A stretch of DNA of 64,000 nt, taken from positions 1 to 64,000 of the forward strand of contig CAINLV010000029.1 of assembly GCA_903850565.1 (NCBI GenBank). Reading direction: 5' to 3'. The notes under the pieces are model-generated. The model was not told the origin of the DNA, made no database searches, and saw only the letters and a program-made list of their open reading frames with translations. Within the stretch, counting starts at the first letter, position 1, and each line of letters opens with the position of its first letter. The DNA is from an uncultured Actinomycetes bacterium. Its GTDB lineage: Bacteria; Actinomycetota; Actinomycetes; Nanopelagicales; Nanopelagicaceae. Positions 16,665 through 25,632 of the stretch are shown piece by piece. The position numbers and the translations under genes were made by a program.

Positions 16665-17666
16665 CTAGGGCATTGCCTCAGGTGAAAAATCCAGCCCATT
16701 ATGTGCTGCTTTCTTCAATCTATCCCGAATGGCTTCGGCCAGACCAGAGCCTTGGGGCTGAATCACGGCAATTTTCGAAAGTCCCTGCTCATCTGCACTT
16801 CGTAGTGCGGCATATAAATCGCGAGCATATTGCTCAACGGTTGCGGGAGATGCAAGACGAATTGCCCCATTAGGTGTCTTCATAGTATTCATCGCTATGA
16901 AGCCATCTCCGGGTTCGGCGAGCGCATCTAAAATAACCGTGGCCTTTGGTGAGTAATGAGATTCCAGCGCACCGGAGACTCGAATTGCATTCCCTTTTGA
17001 ATTTTGATCCACTTCAAGTCCGGTACTTTCTTCAATCATCTCTTGAGTAATCGCGCCCGGACGAAGAATTTGTGGTGTCTTACCAGTGCAATCAATGATG
17101 GTTGATTCCACTCCAACTAAACATGGCCCGCCATCTAAAATTAGATCTTGGGTTTCATCCAAATATTGGCCGATCTCTTCATTGACTGCTTGCGCCGTGG
17201 TCGGCGACACTGCTCCGAATCGATTGGCACTAGGAGCTGCCACGCCGCTTCCACCAAGATCGTGAAATGCTTTAAGAAGTGCCAACGCCAAAGGTTGAGC
17301 TGGAACTCGAAGTCCTACTGTGTCTTGACCACCCGTTACGAAGTTAGCGGCTAAGGGGCTTCGTTCTAAGATCAAAGTCATAGGTCCTGGCCAAAAGTCT
17401 CGAGCCAATTGAATGGCATAGTCGGAAATATTTTCGGCCCATTCACCCATCGCTTCTAAGGAATGGATATGAACAATCAGAGGATGATCTTGGGGGCGAT
17501 TCTTGGTGACATATATCCGAGAAACGGCACTTTCATTTGTCGCGTCGGCACCTAGTCCATAGACAGTTTCAGTTGGGAAAGCCACCAATGCGCCCTTTTG
17601 TAACGATTGCGCTGCGCTAGTTATGGTCTCTGTAGTACAAACCGAAAGCAGTGACATAGTCAGCAT
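16665..17666 (-). CDS. L-threonylcarbamoyladenylate synthase (Sua5)
   Basis: This 333-residue Sua5-type enzyme makes threonylcarbamoyl-AMP from threonine, bicarbonate and ATP for the universal t6A37 tRNA modification. The YrdC domain is intact: PTETVYGLGADA near residue 32, the KNRP (KxR) motif, FWPGPMTL, and APSANRFG (SxN). A linker (IRVSGALESHYSPKA) leads to the extra C-terminal Sua5 domain. The ATG at 17666 is preceded by AAGTGAGAG. This intact copy matters because a second, degenerate YrdC protein is encoded at 23476. Confidence 0.93.
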   Translation of the reverse strand: MLTMSLLSVCTTETITSAAQSLQKGALVAFPTETVYGLGADATNESAVSRIYVTKNRPQDHPLIVHIHSLEAMGEWAENISDYAIQLARDFWPGPMTLILERSPLAANFVTGGQDTVGLRVPAQPLALALLKAFHDLGGSGVAAPSANRFGAVSPTTAQAVNEEIGQYLDETQDLILDGGPCLVGVESTIIDCTGKTPQILRPGAITQEMIEESTGLEVDQNSKGNAIRVSGALESHYSPKATVILDALAEPGDGFIAMNTMKTPNGAIRLASPATVEQYARDLYAALRSADEQGLSKIAVIQPQGSGLAEAIRDRLKKAAHNGLDFSPEAMP

Positions 17667-17719
17667 TCTCTCACTTATTTCCAGCCTAAACCGCAGGAAT
17701 AATATGAGAGGCTAGAGGT

Positions 17720-18457
17720 ATGAAACTCACCCCTCGTAAGAAGATCGGCTTGACTCTCGTTGGAATCATTGGCTTAGGAGCATCACTCCTAGGATCAACT
17801 TCTGCAGATGCCGCCACTTCCAAAAATACCCCGACCCGCTACATCAGCCTTTCCTCCACTGGAACCGTCAAGGTTCTTCCAGATGCGGTTCGATTGAATG
17901 CATCCGTTTCACTGGTAGGCGCATCAAACAAAGAGGCGCTGAGCACAGCTTCCACTGCTTCAGCTGCAGTTCGGGCCGCGTTGTTAGCCAATGGAATTGT
18001 CACCAAGTACATCAAGACCACATCTTTGACGGTCTATCCAGAATATAACTACACCCAAGACAAGGGCTCAGTTCTCATTGGATACCGGGCTTCGCAAAGC
18101 TTTGACGTCACTATTGTGAATGCTCAAAATGCTGGCACCATCGTGGATGCCGTAGTTGCTGCCGGAACTGATGCACTTCGGATTGATGGCGTCACTCCCT
18201 TTGTGCTTGATAATGCCGCTGCAACCGAAAGCGCCCGAGTCGATGCCGTAAAGCGTGCTCGTTCTCGTGCTGCTTCATATGCCAAATTGATGGGTGTAAA
18301 GCTCGGTCCAGTCATTTACATGGAAGAAACCAGCACTCCAACTTCATATCCAATCATGTACGCAGCAGTTGCCAAGAGCGATGCTGGTGCAACCCAGGTA
18401 GATCTTGGCCAACAAGATGTTTCTGTTTCCATCAACATCCGGTTCTATATCAACTAA
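17720..18457 (+). CDS. Exported SIMPL-domain (DUF541) protein
   Basis: The 245-residue protein has a signal peptide (MKLTPRKKIGLTLVGIIGLGASLLGSTSADAA) and a SIMPL/DUF541 domain over most of the mature part (RYISLSSTGTVKVLPDAVRLNASVS, GYRASQSFDVTI, ARSRAASYAKLMGVKLGPVIYMEE). The family forms oligomeric periplasmic or surface proteins of uncertain function, linked to stress in some bacteria. It is divergent from sua5 with 53 bp between starts, and ends in a strong terminator. Confidence 0.88.
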   Translation: MKLTPRKKIGLTLVGIIGLGASLLGSTSADAATSKNTPTRYISLSSTGTVKVLPDAVRLNASVSLVGASNKEALSTASTASAAVRAALLANGIVTKYIKTTSLTVYPEYNYTQDKGSVLIGYRASQSFDVTIVNAQNAGTIVDAVVAAGTDALRIDGVTPFVLDNAAATESARVDAVKRARSRAASYAKLMGVKLGPVIYMEETSTPTSYPIMYAAVAKSDAGATQVDLGQQDVSVSINIRFYIN

Positions 18458-18469
18458 ATACAAGTCACT

Positions 18470-18509
18470 AAAACCCCTTCGAAACTGTTCTTCTTCGAAG
18501 GGGTTTTTT
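18470..18509 (+). terminator. Rho-independent terminator after SIMPL gene
   Basis: AAAACCCCTTCGAA (18470-18483) pairs perfectly with TTCGAAGGGGTTTT (18494-18507) around a 10-nt loop, with a TTTTTT run at the end. It is a textbook intrinsic terminator and can work in both directions. Confidence 0.93.
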
Positions 18510-18519
18510 CTTTTCGAAA

Positions 18520-18534
18520 TTGTAAACAGATGAC
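18520..18534. promoter_or_regulatory. Operator-like site (TGTAAACA class) upstream of SDR 4
   Basis: TTGTAAACAGATGAC shares TTGTAAACAG with the sites at 1150 and 10356; the right half is less symmetrical. It lies 55-69 bp upstream of the SDR 4 start, in the promoter region after the terminator. Confidence 0.45.
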
Positions 18535-18588
18535 AAAAGACTAAAAGTTCGTCACTATTAACCCCTCATAGGAGAAGGTGGGAGTGAC

Positions 18589-19353
18589 ATGATCAACGAA
18601 GATTTATTCGACCTCAGTGGAAAGACAGCGCTAGTAACTGGCGGGCGAAAGGGAATCGGCTTAGGGATCGCCAGCGGCTTGGCCCGGCAAGGTGCCGACA
18701 TTATTTCGGTCAGCTCTCAACAAAGTGAAACTGGGGATGAGCTGGAAAGCATTGTTAAAAGCTTCGGTCGAAAGTTCACGGGGATCAAATGTGACCTGAC
18801 CCAGCGGGCCGAACTCGGCGCCCTCTGCAATCAAATATCCGAGACCCAGATTGATATTTTGGTCAACAACTCCGGCTTTTCCAAGCGAAACAAAGTGCTG
18901 GACCATACCTACGAAAACTGGGATCAGACGCTGGAAATCGACCTAACCGCGCCTTTCTTCTTGTCTCAGGAGATCGCCAAAGGCATGGCAAAACGTGGCT
19001 ACGGCAAGATCATCTTCATCGCCTCTATGTGGAGTTTTCAGGGGGGCTTAAATGTCATTTCCTACACCGCCGCCAAGACCGGCATCGTCGGATTGACCCG
19101 GGGAATGTCCAACGAATTGATCGGCTCAGGGATCAATGTCAACGGGATTGCCCCTGGATTTATCGCCACCGATATCACCGCTCCGGTTCGAAATGACCCA
19201 AAACGGATGGAGCAAATCTCCAGTCGAATCCCAATTGGCCGTTGGGGAAATCCAGATGATTTGGCGGGCGCGGCCATATTTTTAGCCTCAAAAGCCTCGG
19301 ATTATGTAAGTGGAGTTGTACTTCCGGTCGACGGTGGCTTCCTCGCAAATTAA
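18589..19353 (+). CDS. Short-chain dehydrogenase/reductase (SDR 4)
   Basis: A 254-residue SDR with TGGRKGIG near residues 17-24, VNNSGF in place of NNAG, active-site YTAAKTG near 160, and the VLPVDGG C-terminal motif of sugar and gluconate 5-dehydrogenases (Ga5DH/KduD-like). A strong ribosome binding site (AGGAGAAGGTGGGAG) precedes the ATG. It lies 140 bp before a CUT1 sugar importer with its own promoter, so it probably handles the same imported sugar or a sugar acid made from it. NAD(P) preference is not assigned. Confidence 0.87.
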   Translation: MINEDLFDLSGKTALVTGGRKGIGLGIASGLARQGADIISVSSQQSETGDELESIVKSFGRKFTGIKCDLTQRAELGALCNQISETQIDILVNNSGFSKRNKVLDHTYENWDQTLEIDLTAPFFLSQEIAKGMAKRGYGKIIFIASMWSFQGGLNVISYTAAKTGIVGLTRGMSNELIGSGINVNGIAPGFIATDITAPVRNDPKRMEQISSRIPIGRWGNPDDLAGAAIFLASKASDYVSGVVLPVDGGFLAN

Positions 19354-19426
19354 CAATTCTGTTATGTAAATGTTGTGACCAGACCCTTGACTTAGCGGGG
19401 AAAGCACTCCACCATTACGCTAACCG

Positions 19427-19455
19427 TTGACTACATACTGTAAACAATTTAATGC
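19427..19455 (+). promoter_or_regulatory. Promoter with embedded operator, CUT1 importer operon
   Basis: TTGACT (19427-19432) and TAATGC (19450-19455) are 17 bp apart. Between them and overlapping the -10 lies TGTAAACAATTTAA (19439-19452), which matches the symmetrical GTAAACAGTTTAC of the FAD-oxidase promoter at 11 of 13 positions. Binding there would compete with RNA polymerase. Confidence 0.6.
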
Positions 19456-19493
19456 AGGTGTGGCCGCACTCACAGGGAAGGAAAGTGGAATAG

Positions 19494-20843
19494 GTGACAA
19501 AGAAGACATCGAAAGAATCCTCCGCTTCAACAGCCAGCGAAGTGGCTCTTCAACCATCTCGTCGTTCATTCGTTAAAGGTGTTGGTGCAGTTGGAGGCGC
19601 AGCTCTTGCCGCCCCTCTCATTACTGGCGCTCCTGCAGCTCGTGCCGCAGATAAAGTAAAGATCAACATCACCACCTGGATGGGCTTTGAACCAGGACGT
19701 CACGAAGCATGGCAAGCGATGTGCGATGCATTCAATGCTCAAAGCGATACAACCGAAGTTGCATTGTCGGGTTGGCCATTCGCCCAATATGTAAACCAGG
19801 TTTTGACTGGTTTGGAATCAGGTTCACTCACTGATGATCTGATCATGTCAACACCAGACCTTGCAGTTCGTCTATTCAGAAATGGATACTTCCTTCCACT
19901 TACTGAGCAAATCAAGGCTGCCGGCGTAACTCCAAACCCAAAGATTCACGCATACTTGACCAACGCCGCCGGCGCTGTTCATGGCGTGAGCATCGTTACT
20001 GTTAACTTCGGATTGCTGTACAACAGCGACCTGTTAGCAAAAGCAAAGGTAAAGCCAGCTACCACCCCAGAGACTTTGCTCTCCAGCGCAAAGAAACTGA
20101 CAAAGAAGCCAAATCAATATGGTTTCTGGCACCCAAATATCATGGCTGAAGAAGGCGACTTCTGGTTCAATCTACAGAACTGGGTCAACATGTATGACGG
20201 CGTATGGGCAAAGGGTAAGACCCCTCTTGCTAACTCCCCTGCTGTTGTAAAGGCGTTGCAACTCTGGCTTGATCTTTACAATTCTGCAATTCCAAAGGGC
20301 ATCAACAACGCTGCTGCAACTCAACTTGCAGCTAACGGACGTATTGCTCAGGGCTTCTGGGTTTCTGCCGCTGTTAACGTATTGAAGAGCACAAACCCTG
20401 CGGTTTATGCCAAGTTGCGTTCAGTTGCACTTCCTCACGCAAGCAAGAAGGCCGCATCCCGCGTTCACCCAATCTCATTAAACAAGTTGGGTAAGAACAA
20501 GGCTAATGCTGATGAATTCTTGACCTGGTTGTTCAAGCCAGAGAACATGGCCGACTTGACCATGAAGTGTCTTGACTTCATCCCACCATTCCCAGAAATG
20601 ACCAAGGTTCCTGCATTCCAGGCATACCTCAAGGACTTGACTTGGATTGATGGCTTCTTAACCCCTCCAAGCGTTCCAATCACTCCAATGGACATGATGG
20701 GCTCATTCATCACCAAGAGCGATGAGTACGGTCATATTGTCCTTACCAACTTGCAAGCAGCGATCAACAAGAAGGTCACTGTTCAACAAGCTATGGACAA
20801 AGCTCAAACTCAACTCGTAGCCTTGGCTGCGAAGGGTCTCTAG
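19494..20843 (+). CDS. CUT1 sugar ABC transporter substrate-binding protein, Tat-exported
   Basis: The 449-residue protein begins with a twin-arginine signal (PSRRSFVKG, hydrophobic stretch, APAARA near residue 50), so it is exported folded. The mature part follows SBP_bac_1 (MalE/UgpB-like) proteins: ITTWMGFEPGRHEAWQAMCDAFN, a central HGVSIVTVNFGLLYN, YGFWHPN and a C-terminal NADEFLTWLF-PEN segment. It binds a sugar or sugar derivative. Start is GTG at 19494. Two permease genes follow 40 bp later, but no ATPase gene. Confidence 0.9.
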   Translation: MTKKTSKESSASTASEVALQPSRRSFVKGVGAVGGAALAAPLITGAPAARAADKVKINITTWMGFEPGRHEAWQAMCDAFNAQSDTTEVALSGWPFAQYVNQVLTGLESGSLTDDLIMSTPDLAVRLFRNGYFLPLTEQIKAAGVTPNPKIHAYLTNAAGAVHGVSIVTVNFGLLYNSDLLAKAKVKPATTPETLLSSAKKLTKKPNQYGFWHPNIMAEEGDFWFNLQNWVNMYDGVWAKGKTPLANSPAVVKALQLWLDLYNSAIPKGINNAAATQLAANGRIAQGFWVSAAVNVLKSTNPAVYAKLRSVALPHASKKAASRVHPISLNKLGKNKANADEFLTWLFKPENMADLTMKCLDFIPPFPEMTKVPAFQAYLKDLTWIDGFLTPPSVPITPMDMMGSFITKSDEYGHIVLTNLQAAINKKVTVQQAMDKAQTQLVALAAKGL

Positions 20844-20883
20844 AAGGTAAACCTGCATTAGTGAAACTCGAGATGGTGTAATA

Positions 20884-21789
20884 ATGAAAAAAGTTAAGTC
20901 ATCTCGAGTTTCGCGATCTCGGCTCCCGTATCTGCTGGCGTTGCCGATCATCGCGCTATCTTTCTTTTTGGTCCTTTACCCAATCATCCAAGGTATTTAT
21001 ATAAGTCTGACAGATAAGACCTTGGGTGCAGCAACCGGAAAGAAAGTTAGCTTTGTAGGACTTCGAAATTACAACGAACTGCTTCATAGTTCGGCTTTCC
21101 TTAATTCACTTCGCTTGACGGTTATCTACGCAATCATGAATGTGATTTTTTCAGTCGGGGCAGGTTTGATCACTGCGTTAACCGTCAATAAGAAGTTTCG
21201 TGGCCGGGGTGGCGTAAGAGCACTTCTTACGGCACCCTGGGCATTTCCCGACATTGCTTCGGTAATTATTTTCATTTGGATCCTTAACTCCGCATTCGGA
21301 GTCATCGGCATTATCAATGTTCATCTCCCCTTCGACACATCAGGTGGTTGGCTGACTTCAAGCCCTTATGCCTTTATTTCGGTCGTTGGTATTTCCATGT
21401 GGAAGACATTTCCTTTTTACAGCATCGTTATCCTCTCGGCGCTCCAGGGTGTTCCAGAAGACCTGTTAGAAGCGGCAACGGTAGATGGTGCTGGACCAAT
21501 TCAAAGATTTAGGACGGTAATTCTTCCAAGTATCCGGCCAACCGTACTGCTTCTTTCGTTGCTGGCTTTTATCTTTGCCTTCCGCCAATTCAGCATGATT
21601 TATCTAACTACTGGCGGCGGACCGGAACGTGACACCGAAACTCTGGTTCTTATGGTTTACAACACCGCATTTAAATATTTTGATTATGCATTCTCTTCAG
21701 CCATTGGAGTTGCCGGTTTGATAGTTACCGTTGCGGTTGCCTCAACCTACCTGTTGCTCACCGGAAGATCAGAAAAGGGTGCACGCTAA
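20884..21789 (+). CDS. CUT1 sugar ABC transporter permease (MalF/UgpA type)
   Basis: The 301-residue protein has about six transmembrane helices and the binding-protein-dependent transport signature EAATVDGAGPIQRFRTVILPSIRPT (EAA loop), which docks on the ATPase. The N-terminal basic segment precedes the first helix (LPYLLALPIIALSFFLVLYPIIQ). It pairs with the permease at 21789, which overlaps its stop by one base. GATGGTG lies close upstream of the ATG. Confidence 0.92.
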   Translation: MKKVKSSRVSRSRLPYLLALPIIALSFFLVLYPIIQGIYISLTDKTLGAATGKKVSFVGLRNYNELLHSSAFLNSLRLTVIYAIMNVIFSVGAGLITALTVNKKFRGRGGVRALLTAPWAFPDIASVIIFIWILNSAFGVIGIINVHLPFDTSGGWLTSSPYAFISVVGISMWKTFPFYSIVILSALQGVPEDLLEAATVDGAGPIQRFRTVILPSIRPTVLLLSLLAFIFAFRQFSMIYLTTGGGPERDTETLVLMVYNTAFKYFDYAFSSAIGVAGLIVTVAVASTYLLLTGRSEKGAR

Positions 21790-22640
21790 TGGCCGTCGTT
21801 AGAGGTTCGCGCAAAAAAGTTTTTGTCATGAATTCGGCGCGCTATATTTTCGTTGGCATTATTTGTACCTTGGTAATCTTCCCGCTCTATTGGATGGTGG
21901 TCACGGCGATCCAACCGCCAAATGTGACCCTTCAATATCCGCCAGTGCTCTATCCAGTTCACCCTAATTTGCTGGGCTTTAAACAACTCTTCCATGGCAA
22001 TCCAATGGGACGTTGGTTACTCAACTCTGGCTTTGTAGCTTCCATAACCACGATTATCACCGTCTCCTTTTCCATTCTGGGCGCATATTCGATTTCCTAC
22101 TTCAAATGGCGCGGTCGCGCGGCCTTTGCTTTCTTGCTTCTCTTCACACAAATGATGCCGGAAGCGTTGATCGTAATTCCGATCTTTAAGATTTATGACA
22201 GGTTGCACCTGCTCAATCAGTTACCCGCACTCTCACTTATCCATGCGGCATTCGTGATTCCCGTTGGTGTTTGGATTTTGCGCCCTGCTTTCGAATCAAT
22301 TCCTAAAGAAGTAAATGAGGCGGCATCCATTGATGGATGTACGGATATGGCAATCCTTCGCAAGATTGTTCTTCCGCTTACTTCACCTGCAATCATCGCC
22401 GTCGGTGTTGTTTCCTTCTTTGCCAGTTGGGGCGACTACTTAATGGCAGTCACCATGATCTCCAAGAAAGAGCTCTATCCGGCTTCAGTTGGCTTGGCAT
22501 CCACCATGTCGCAGTTAGATACTCCGATCCAAACATTGCTCTCCGGCGCGCTTCTTTATGGCCTGCCACCTGTCATTCTTTATATGTTCATCCAAAGATT
22601 TGTTATTTCCGGACTTACGGCTGGTGCTATTAAAGGTTAA
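21789..22640 (+). CDS. CUT1 sugar ABC transporter permease (MalG/UgpE type)
   Basis: The 283-residue permease has six predicted helices and the EAA-loop motif NEAASIDGCTDMAILRKIVLPLTSPA. The ATG overlaps the upstream permease stop (TAATG). The cognate ATPase is not encoded nearby; CUT1 systems often share one MsmK/UgpC-type ATPase encoded elsewhere. The downstream gene is an UlaG-like lactonase 20 bp away. Confidence 0.92.
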   Translation: MAVVRGSRKKVFVMNSARYIFVGIICTLVIFPLYWMVVTAIQPPNVTLQYPPVLYPVHPNLLGFKQLFHGNPMGRWLLNSGFVASITTIITVSFSILGAYSISYFKWRGRAAFAFLLLFTQMMPEALIVIPIFKIYDRLHLLNQLPALSLIHAAFVIPVGVWILRPAFESIPKEVNEAASIDGCTDMAILRKIVLPLTSPAIIAVGVVSFFASWGDYLMAVTMISKKELYPASVGLASTMSQLDTPIQTLLSGALLYGLPPVILYMFIQRFVISGLTAGAIKG

Positions 22641-22660
22641 ATCTAGGAACAGGAGCTCTC

Positions 22661-23473
22661 ATGACATTCGATGCTGCTAACGGAAACTCATTATGGCCAT
22701 TGATTCGCGACACAAAAGTTCCCGAGGGTGGAGTGCACATCTGGTGGCTTCTACAAGCTGGTTTTGTCATCAAGAGTCCTGGTGGCTTTATGGTGTCCAT
22801 CGACCCCTACCTAACGGATTCGGTAATTACTTCCTATAGCCAAGCCCGAGAAAACCCGGCCCCGGTTCTTCCGGAAGAGTGCGAATTCGATGCGGTGATG
22901 GCAACCCACCCTCATGATGATCACCAAGATCCAGAATGCATCATCCCTTTCTCTAAACATAAGAAGATGCGTTACCTAGGACCTTTTTCGGTGGTGAAGC
23001 AAGCCAGATGTGGTGGGTTCTATGGCGACCGAACCACGATTTTAAATCGTAAAGAATCCACGATGGTTGGCGATATTCAGGTCGAAGCAGTTTACGCTCG
23101 TCACAATTTTGAACTCGAAGATACTCCCGACGCTTGCGGCTATTTAATAACTGTGGGCAAATGGCGGATCTACCACTCCGGTGATACTGAATACGATGCC
23201 CGAATCGTGGACGACACCGAAGGTCGAGTCGATGTCTCTTTGATCTGCATCAATGGCGTGACCGGAAATATGGATACCAAAGAAGCTGGTTTCCTCGCTT
23301 GGCGACAACAATGCAAATTAGCAGTTCCAATGCATTTTGGTCTGTGGGATGGCGCTGCTGCTGCAGGAGGTGCGACTTTGGACCTTCAAGAGTTCATTGA
23401 CACCTATATGGCGCTAGAACCCAATGGAAAGTATGAAATACCGGTCCTAGGTGTTCCTATTGAAATGAAGTAA
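22661..23473 (+). CDS. UlaG-like metallo-beta-lactamase-fold hydrolase (putative lactonase)
   Basis: The 270-residue protein carries the metal-binding HxHxDH motif as THPHDDHQD near residue 87, followed by HNFELED, the HSGDTEYD aspartate ligand and a late MHFGLWDG histidine. The layout resembles UlaG, which hydrolyses L-ascorbate-6-phosphate lactone to 3-keto-L-gulonate-6-phosphate with Mn2+. It is the last gene of the CUT1 importer operon, so it may open a lactone of the imported compound. Substrate identity beyond 'lactone or phosphodiester-like' is not supported. Convergent with the YrdC-like gene. Confidence 0.82.
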   Translation: MTFDAANGNSLWPLIRDTKVPEGGVHIWWLLQAGFVIKSPGGFMVSIDPYLTDSVITSYSQARENPAPVLPEECEFDAVMATHPHDDHQDPECIIPFSKHKKMRYLGPFSVVKQARCGGFYGDRTTILNRKESTMVGDIQVEAVYARHNFELEDTPDACGYLITVGKWRIYHSGDTEYDARIVDDTEGRVDVSLICINGVTGNMDTKEAGFLAWRQQCKLAVPMHFGLWDGAAAAGGATLDLQEFIDTYMALEPNGKYEIPVLGVPIEMK

Positions 23474-23475
23474 TT

Positions 23476-24135
23476 TTATTTTTGTCGAAGATTTGGCAAG
23501 ACTTTATTCATATCGAAAAAGGTAATGGAACCTTCTCGAACCATCTTTGGGTTGTCGGTCTGAAAATTAACGGTCGAGGCGATTCCTTCCAGTGTGCATG
23601 GTCCGCTGTCGACAATCACGGCAACTTCTTCGGTGATGGCTGATGAAATATCTGCGACTTTTCTGGGCGCTTTTTCACCCACGGCTGCAGCTGGTGAGTA
23701 CATCAATGGACCGGAAAGCTCTAGTACGCCTCGAAGGAATTTGCTGGAGGGAGATCTGGCAATCAAGACACTGGGCTCATTAACCGCTCCCAAAGTCCAG
23801 GGCAGACCGGTTCTGGCTTGCACTTCCAAGTTCAGTGGGCCGGGCCAAAACTCCAGCCCAATCAGGCGTAAGGAGGGGGTAACGCTAGGACTGAAATCCT
23901 TTAACGCATCCACATTGGCCACCAGCAACGGGAAATAGGTATCTTCTTGAATACCTTTCACTTCCTTCAATTTGGCAACGGCATCCTCTGAAGTTGGATC
24001 GGCGATCAAGACATATGCATTTTCTAGGGCAGCACAGATCAACGAACCACTTCGCAGTATTTCTAAAGTTTCGAAAAGTTGAGTCTCAAAATCCAACTTC
24101 TTTTTCAATTGGTCATTGGTTAAAACGATAGTCAT
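23476..24135 (-). CDS. Degenerate YrdC/Sua5-domain protein in a sugar-acid operon
   Basis: The 219-residue protein aligns by eye with the YrdC domain of the intact Sua5 at 16665 over about 190 residues: GSLICAALENAYVL against GALVAFPTETVYGL, FWPGPLNL against FWPGPMTL, DSGPCTLEGIASTV against DGGPCLVGVESTI, and REGSI against RPGAI. The residues that bind ATP and threonine are changed: PTETVYGL is ALENAYVL, the KxR motif is lost (KGIQ), and SxN is SPA. t6A-precursor synthesis is therefore unlikely. It is the third gene of a leftward operon with a sugar-acid dehydratase and an FGGY kinase (15 bp gap; GGTGTGAGG ribosome binding site). A binding or repurposed role is inference. Confidence 0.75.
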   Translation of the reverse strand: MTIVLTNDQLKKKLDFETQLFETLEILRSGSLICAALENAYVLIADPTSEDAVAKLKEVKGIQEDTYFPLLVANVDALKDFSPSVTPSLRLIGLEFWPGPLNLEVQARTGLPWTLGAVNEPSVLIARSPSSKFLRGVLELSGPLMYSPAAAVGEKAPRKVADISSAITEEVAVIVDSGPCTLEGIASTVNFQTDNPKMVREGSITFFDMNKVLPNLRQK

Positions 24136-24150
24136 TTTTTCGCCTCACAC

Positions 24151-25632
24151 CTAGAGCTTTGAATCCGCAAAAGTAGCAGTTAATCGGCTAGCCAATAAGA
24201 AGCGCGGATAGTTTTTACCCGAATACTCAATCTGCTCCAAATTAGGGGCGGAGAGTTGGTTAGGTGCCTGCAGGGCGCTAACCGCTTCGCCGAGGGAATA
24301 ACCCACCAAAGTTGCTGCCAACATGGCCGCACCCCTAGTCGTGGTTTCCTCGTCGTTATATCTGCGCAGATTGGTACCCAAGGTCCGAAGTCGAACAACA
24401 TCCCATCGTGGATCTTTTCCGGCATGACCTCCCAATTTAATAAGGGAAACACTCTGATTTAAACCTAACATAGCTACTTCGAGCACATGGCGTTCGCCAA
24501 AAGAGATCCCTTCTAAAACAGATCTGGCTAGATCGCAGTTTGTGTCTTCGGCATCTAGTCCGAAGAAGGATGCTCTGATATCGCTTCGCCAGATCGGAGC
24601 GCGCTCTCCGCTGAGGTAGGGGGTAAATACTGGAACGCTACTTTTTGTGGATTTCACCGCTTCATCAATAACCTGATCGGGGGTTAATCCATGTCGTTGA
24701 CCAAACCACGAAATTGCCGAACCGCTGGATTGCGTGGGTCCGTATAGAACGCTCAGTGGAGCACAGGACTTTGGAATTATGTAGAGATTCTTTCCATCCT
24801 GCGGAGGCGTTGGCGTGGAAATTCCAACGATTGCCGATGTTCCGGTAAATATGAAAGCCGACGGTTCAGTAAATACTCCTAGCGAAAGCATTCCGGACAT
24901 AGCATCCGACCACCCAGTACTTACTGGAATTCCAGTGTTGGGCAATCCGAATTGGAACGCTGCATATGGAGTTAATTTCCCACGCGAAACAAAGCCATCC
25001 AAAAGTTTAGGCATTTTCTCTGCTCCCCAGCCGACAAATTTCATCAGCGGAGTTATCACTTTCAAGCTTTCAACATTGCAAATGCCTTTAGTGGACCATG
25101 GATCGGAGATGGCTTCCCCGGTTAAATGAAATCCAATAAAGTCCTTCGGCTGTAGTAACCACCTGGTCTTGCGAATAATTTCGGGACGATGCCGACTCAA
25201 CCACAACAACTTTGCCGGACAAGCACTTGCTGACCAAGGAAGTGATGTACCAACTACATCCATGGGATTTCCAAATTTTTCTTCAAGATCTTTTGCTTCC
25301 TGAACCGGTCGATTATCTTGCCAAGTAAGAACTGGCGTCGTTGGTTCACCTTTCTCATCGATACAGACCAAAGAAGGAGTTTGCCCCGATAGACCAATGG
25401 ATACAACCCGCGACAACAAGCGTTGTTTCTTGGCTAGGACCTTCTTTAAGCCGTCCAGGTAATCCATTGCATTTTGTTCGGCTTTCCCACCCGGTCCATA
25501 TTCAGTGGATAACTTCGCTTCTGCCTTATCCACGACATTGCCATCGAGGGATAAGAAAAGCACCTTGAGGGAAGTGGTGCCGACATCGACACCTAACAAA
25601 AGTGAATCTGAAGAATGTGTTGAACTAGTCAA
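24151..25632 (-). CDS. FGGY-family carbohydrate kinase (xylulokinase-like)
   Basis: About 493 residues with both FGGY domains: the N-terminal ATPase motif GVDVGTTSLKVLF, LTWQDNRP (sugar-binding loop), the catalytic aspartate in TGWSDAMSG near 240, FTGTSAIVGI, and a C-terminal LGGHAGKDPRWDVVRLRTLGTNL adenine-binding region. It phosphorylates a ketose, polyol or similar compound with ATP. The frame opens at an ATG at 25656 without a ribosome binding site; the TTG at 25632 has GATGGAG 6 nt upstream and overlaps the dehydratase stop by 8 bp, so I prefer it. Xylulose is the best-known substrate of the nearest subgroup but is not proven here. Confidence 0.87.
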   Translation of the reverse strand: MTSSTHSSDSLLLGVDVGTTSLKVLFLSLDGNVVDKAEAKLSTEYGPGGKAEQNAMDYLDGLKKVLAKKQRLLSRVVSIGLSGQTPSLVCIDEKGEPTTPVLTWQDNRPVQEAKDLEEKFGNPMDVVGTSLPWSASACPAKLLWLSRHRPEIIRKTRWLLQPKDFIGFHLTGEAISDPWSTKGICNVESLKVITPLMKFVGWGAEKMPKLLDGFVSRGKLTPYAAFQFGLPNTGIPVSTGWSDAMSGMLSLGVFTEPSAFIFTGTSAIVGISTPTPPQDGKNLYIIPKSCAPLSVLYGPTQSSGSAISWFGQRHGLTPDQVIDEAVKSTKSSVPVFTPYLSGERAPIWRSDIRASFFGLDAEDTNCDLARSVLEGISFGERHVLEVAMLGLNQSVSLIKLGGHAGKDPRWDVVRLRTLGTNLRRYNDEETTTRGAAMLAATLVGYSLGEAVSALQAPNQLSAPNLEQIEYSGKNYPRFLLASRLTATFADSKL

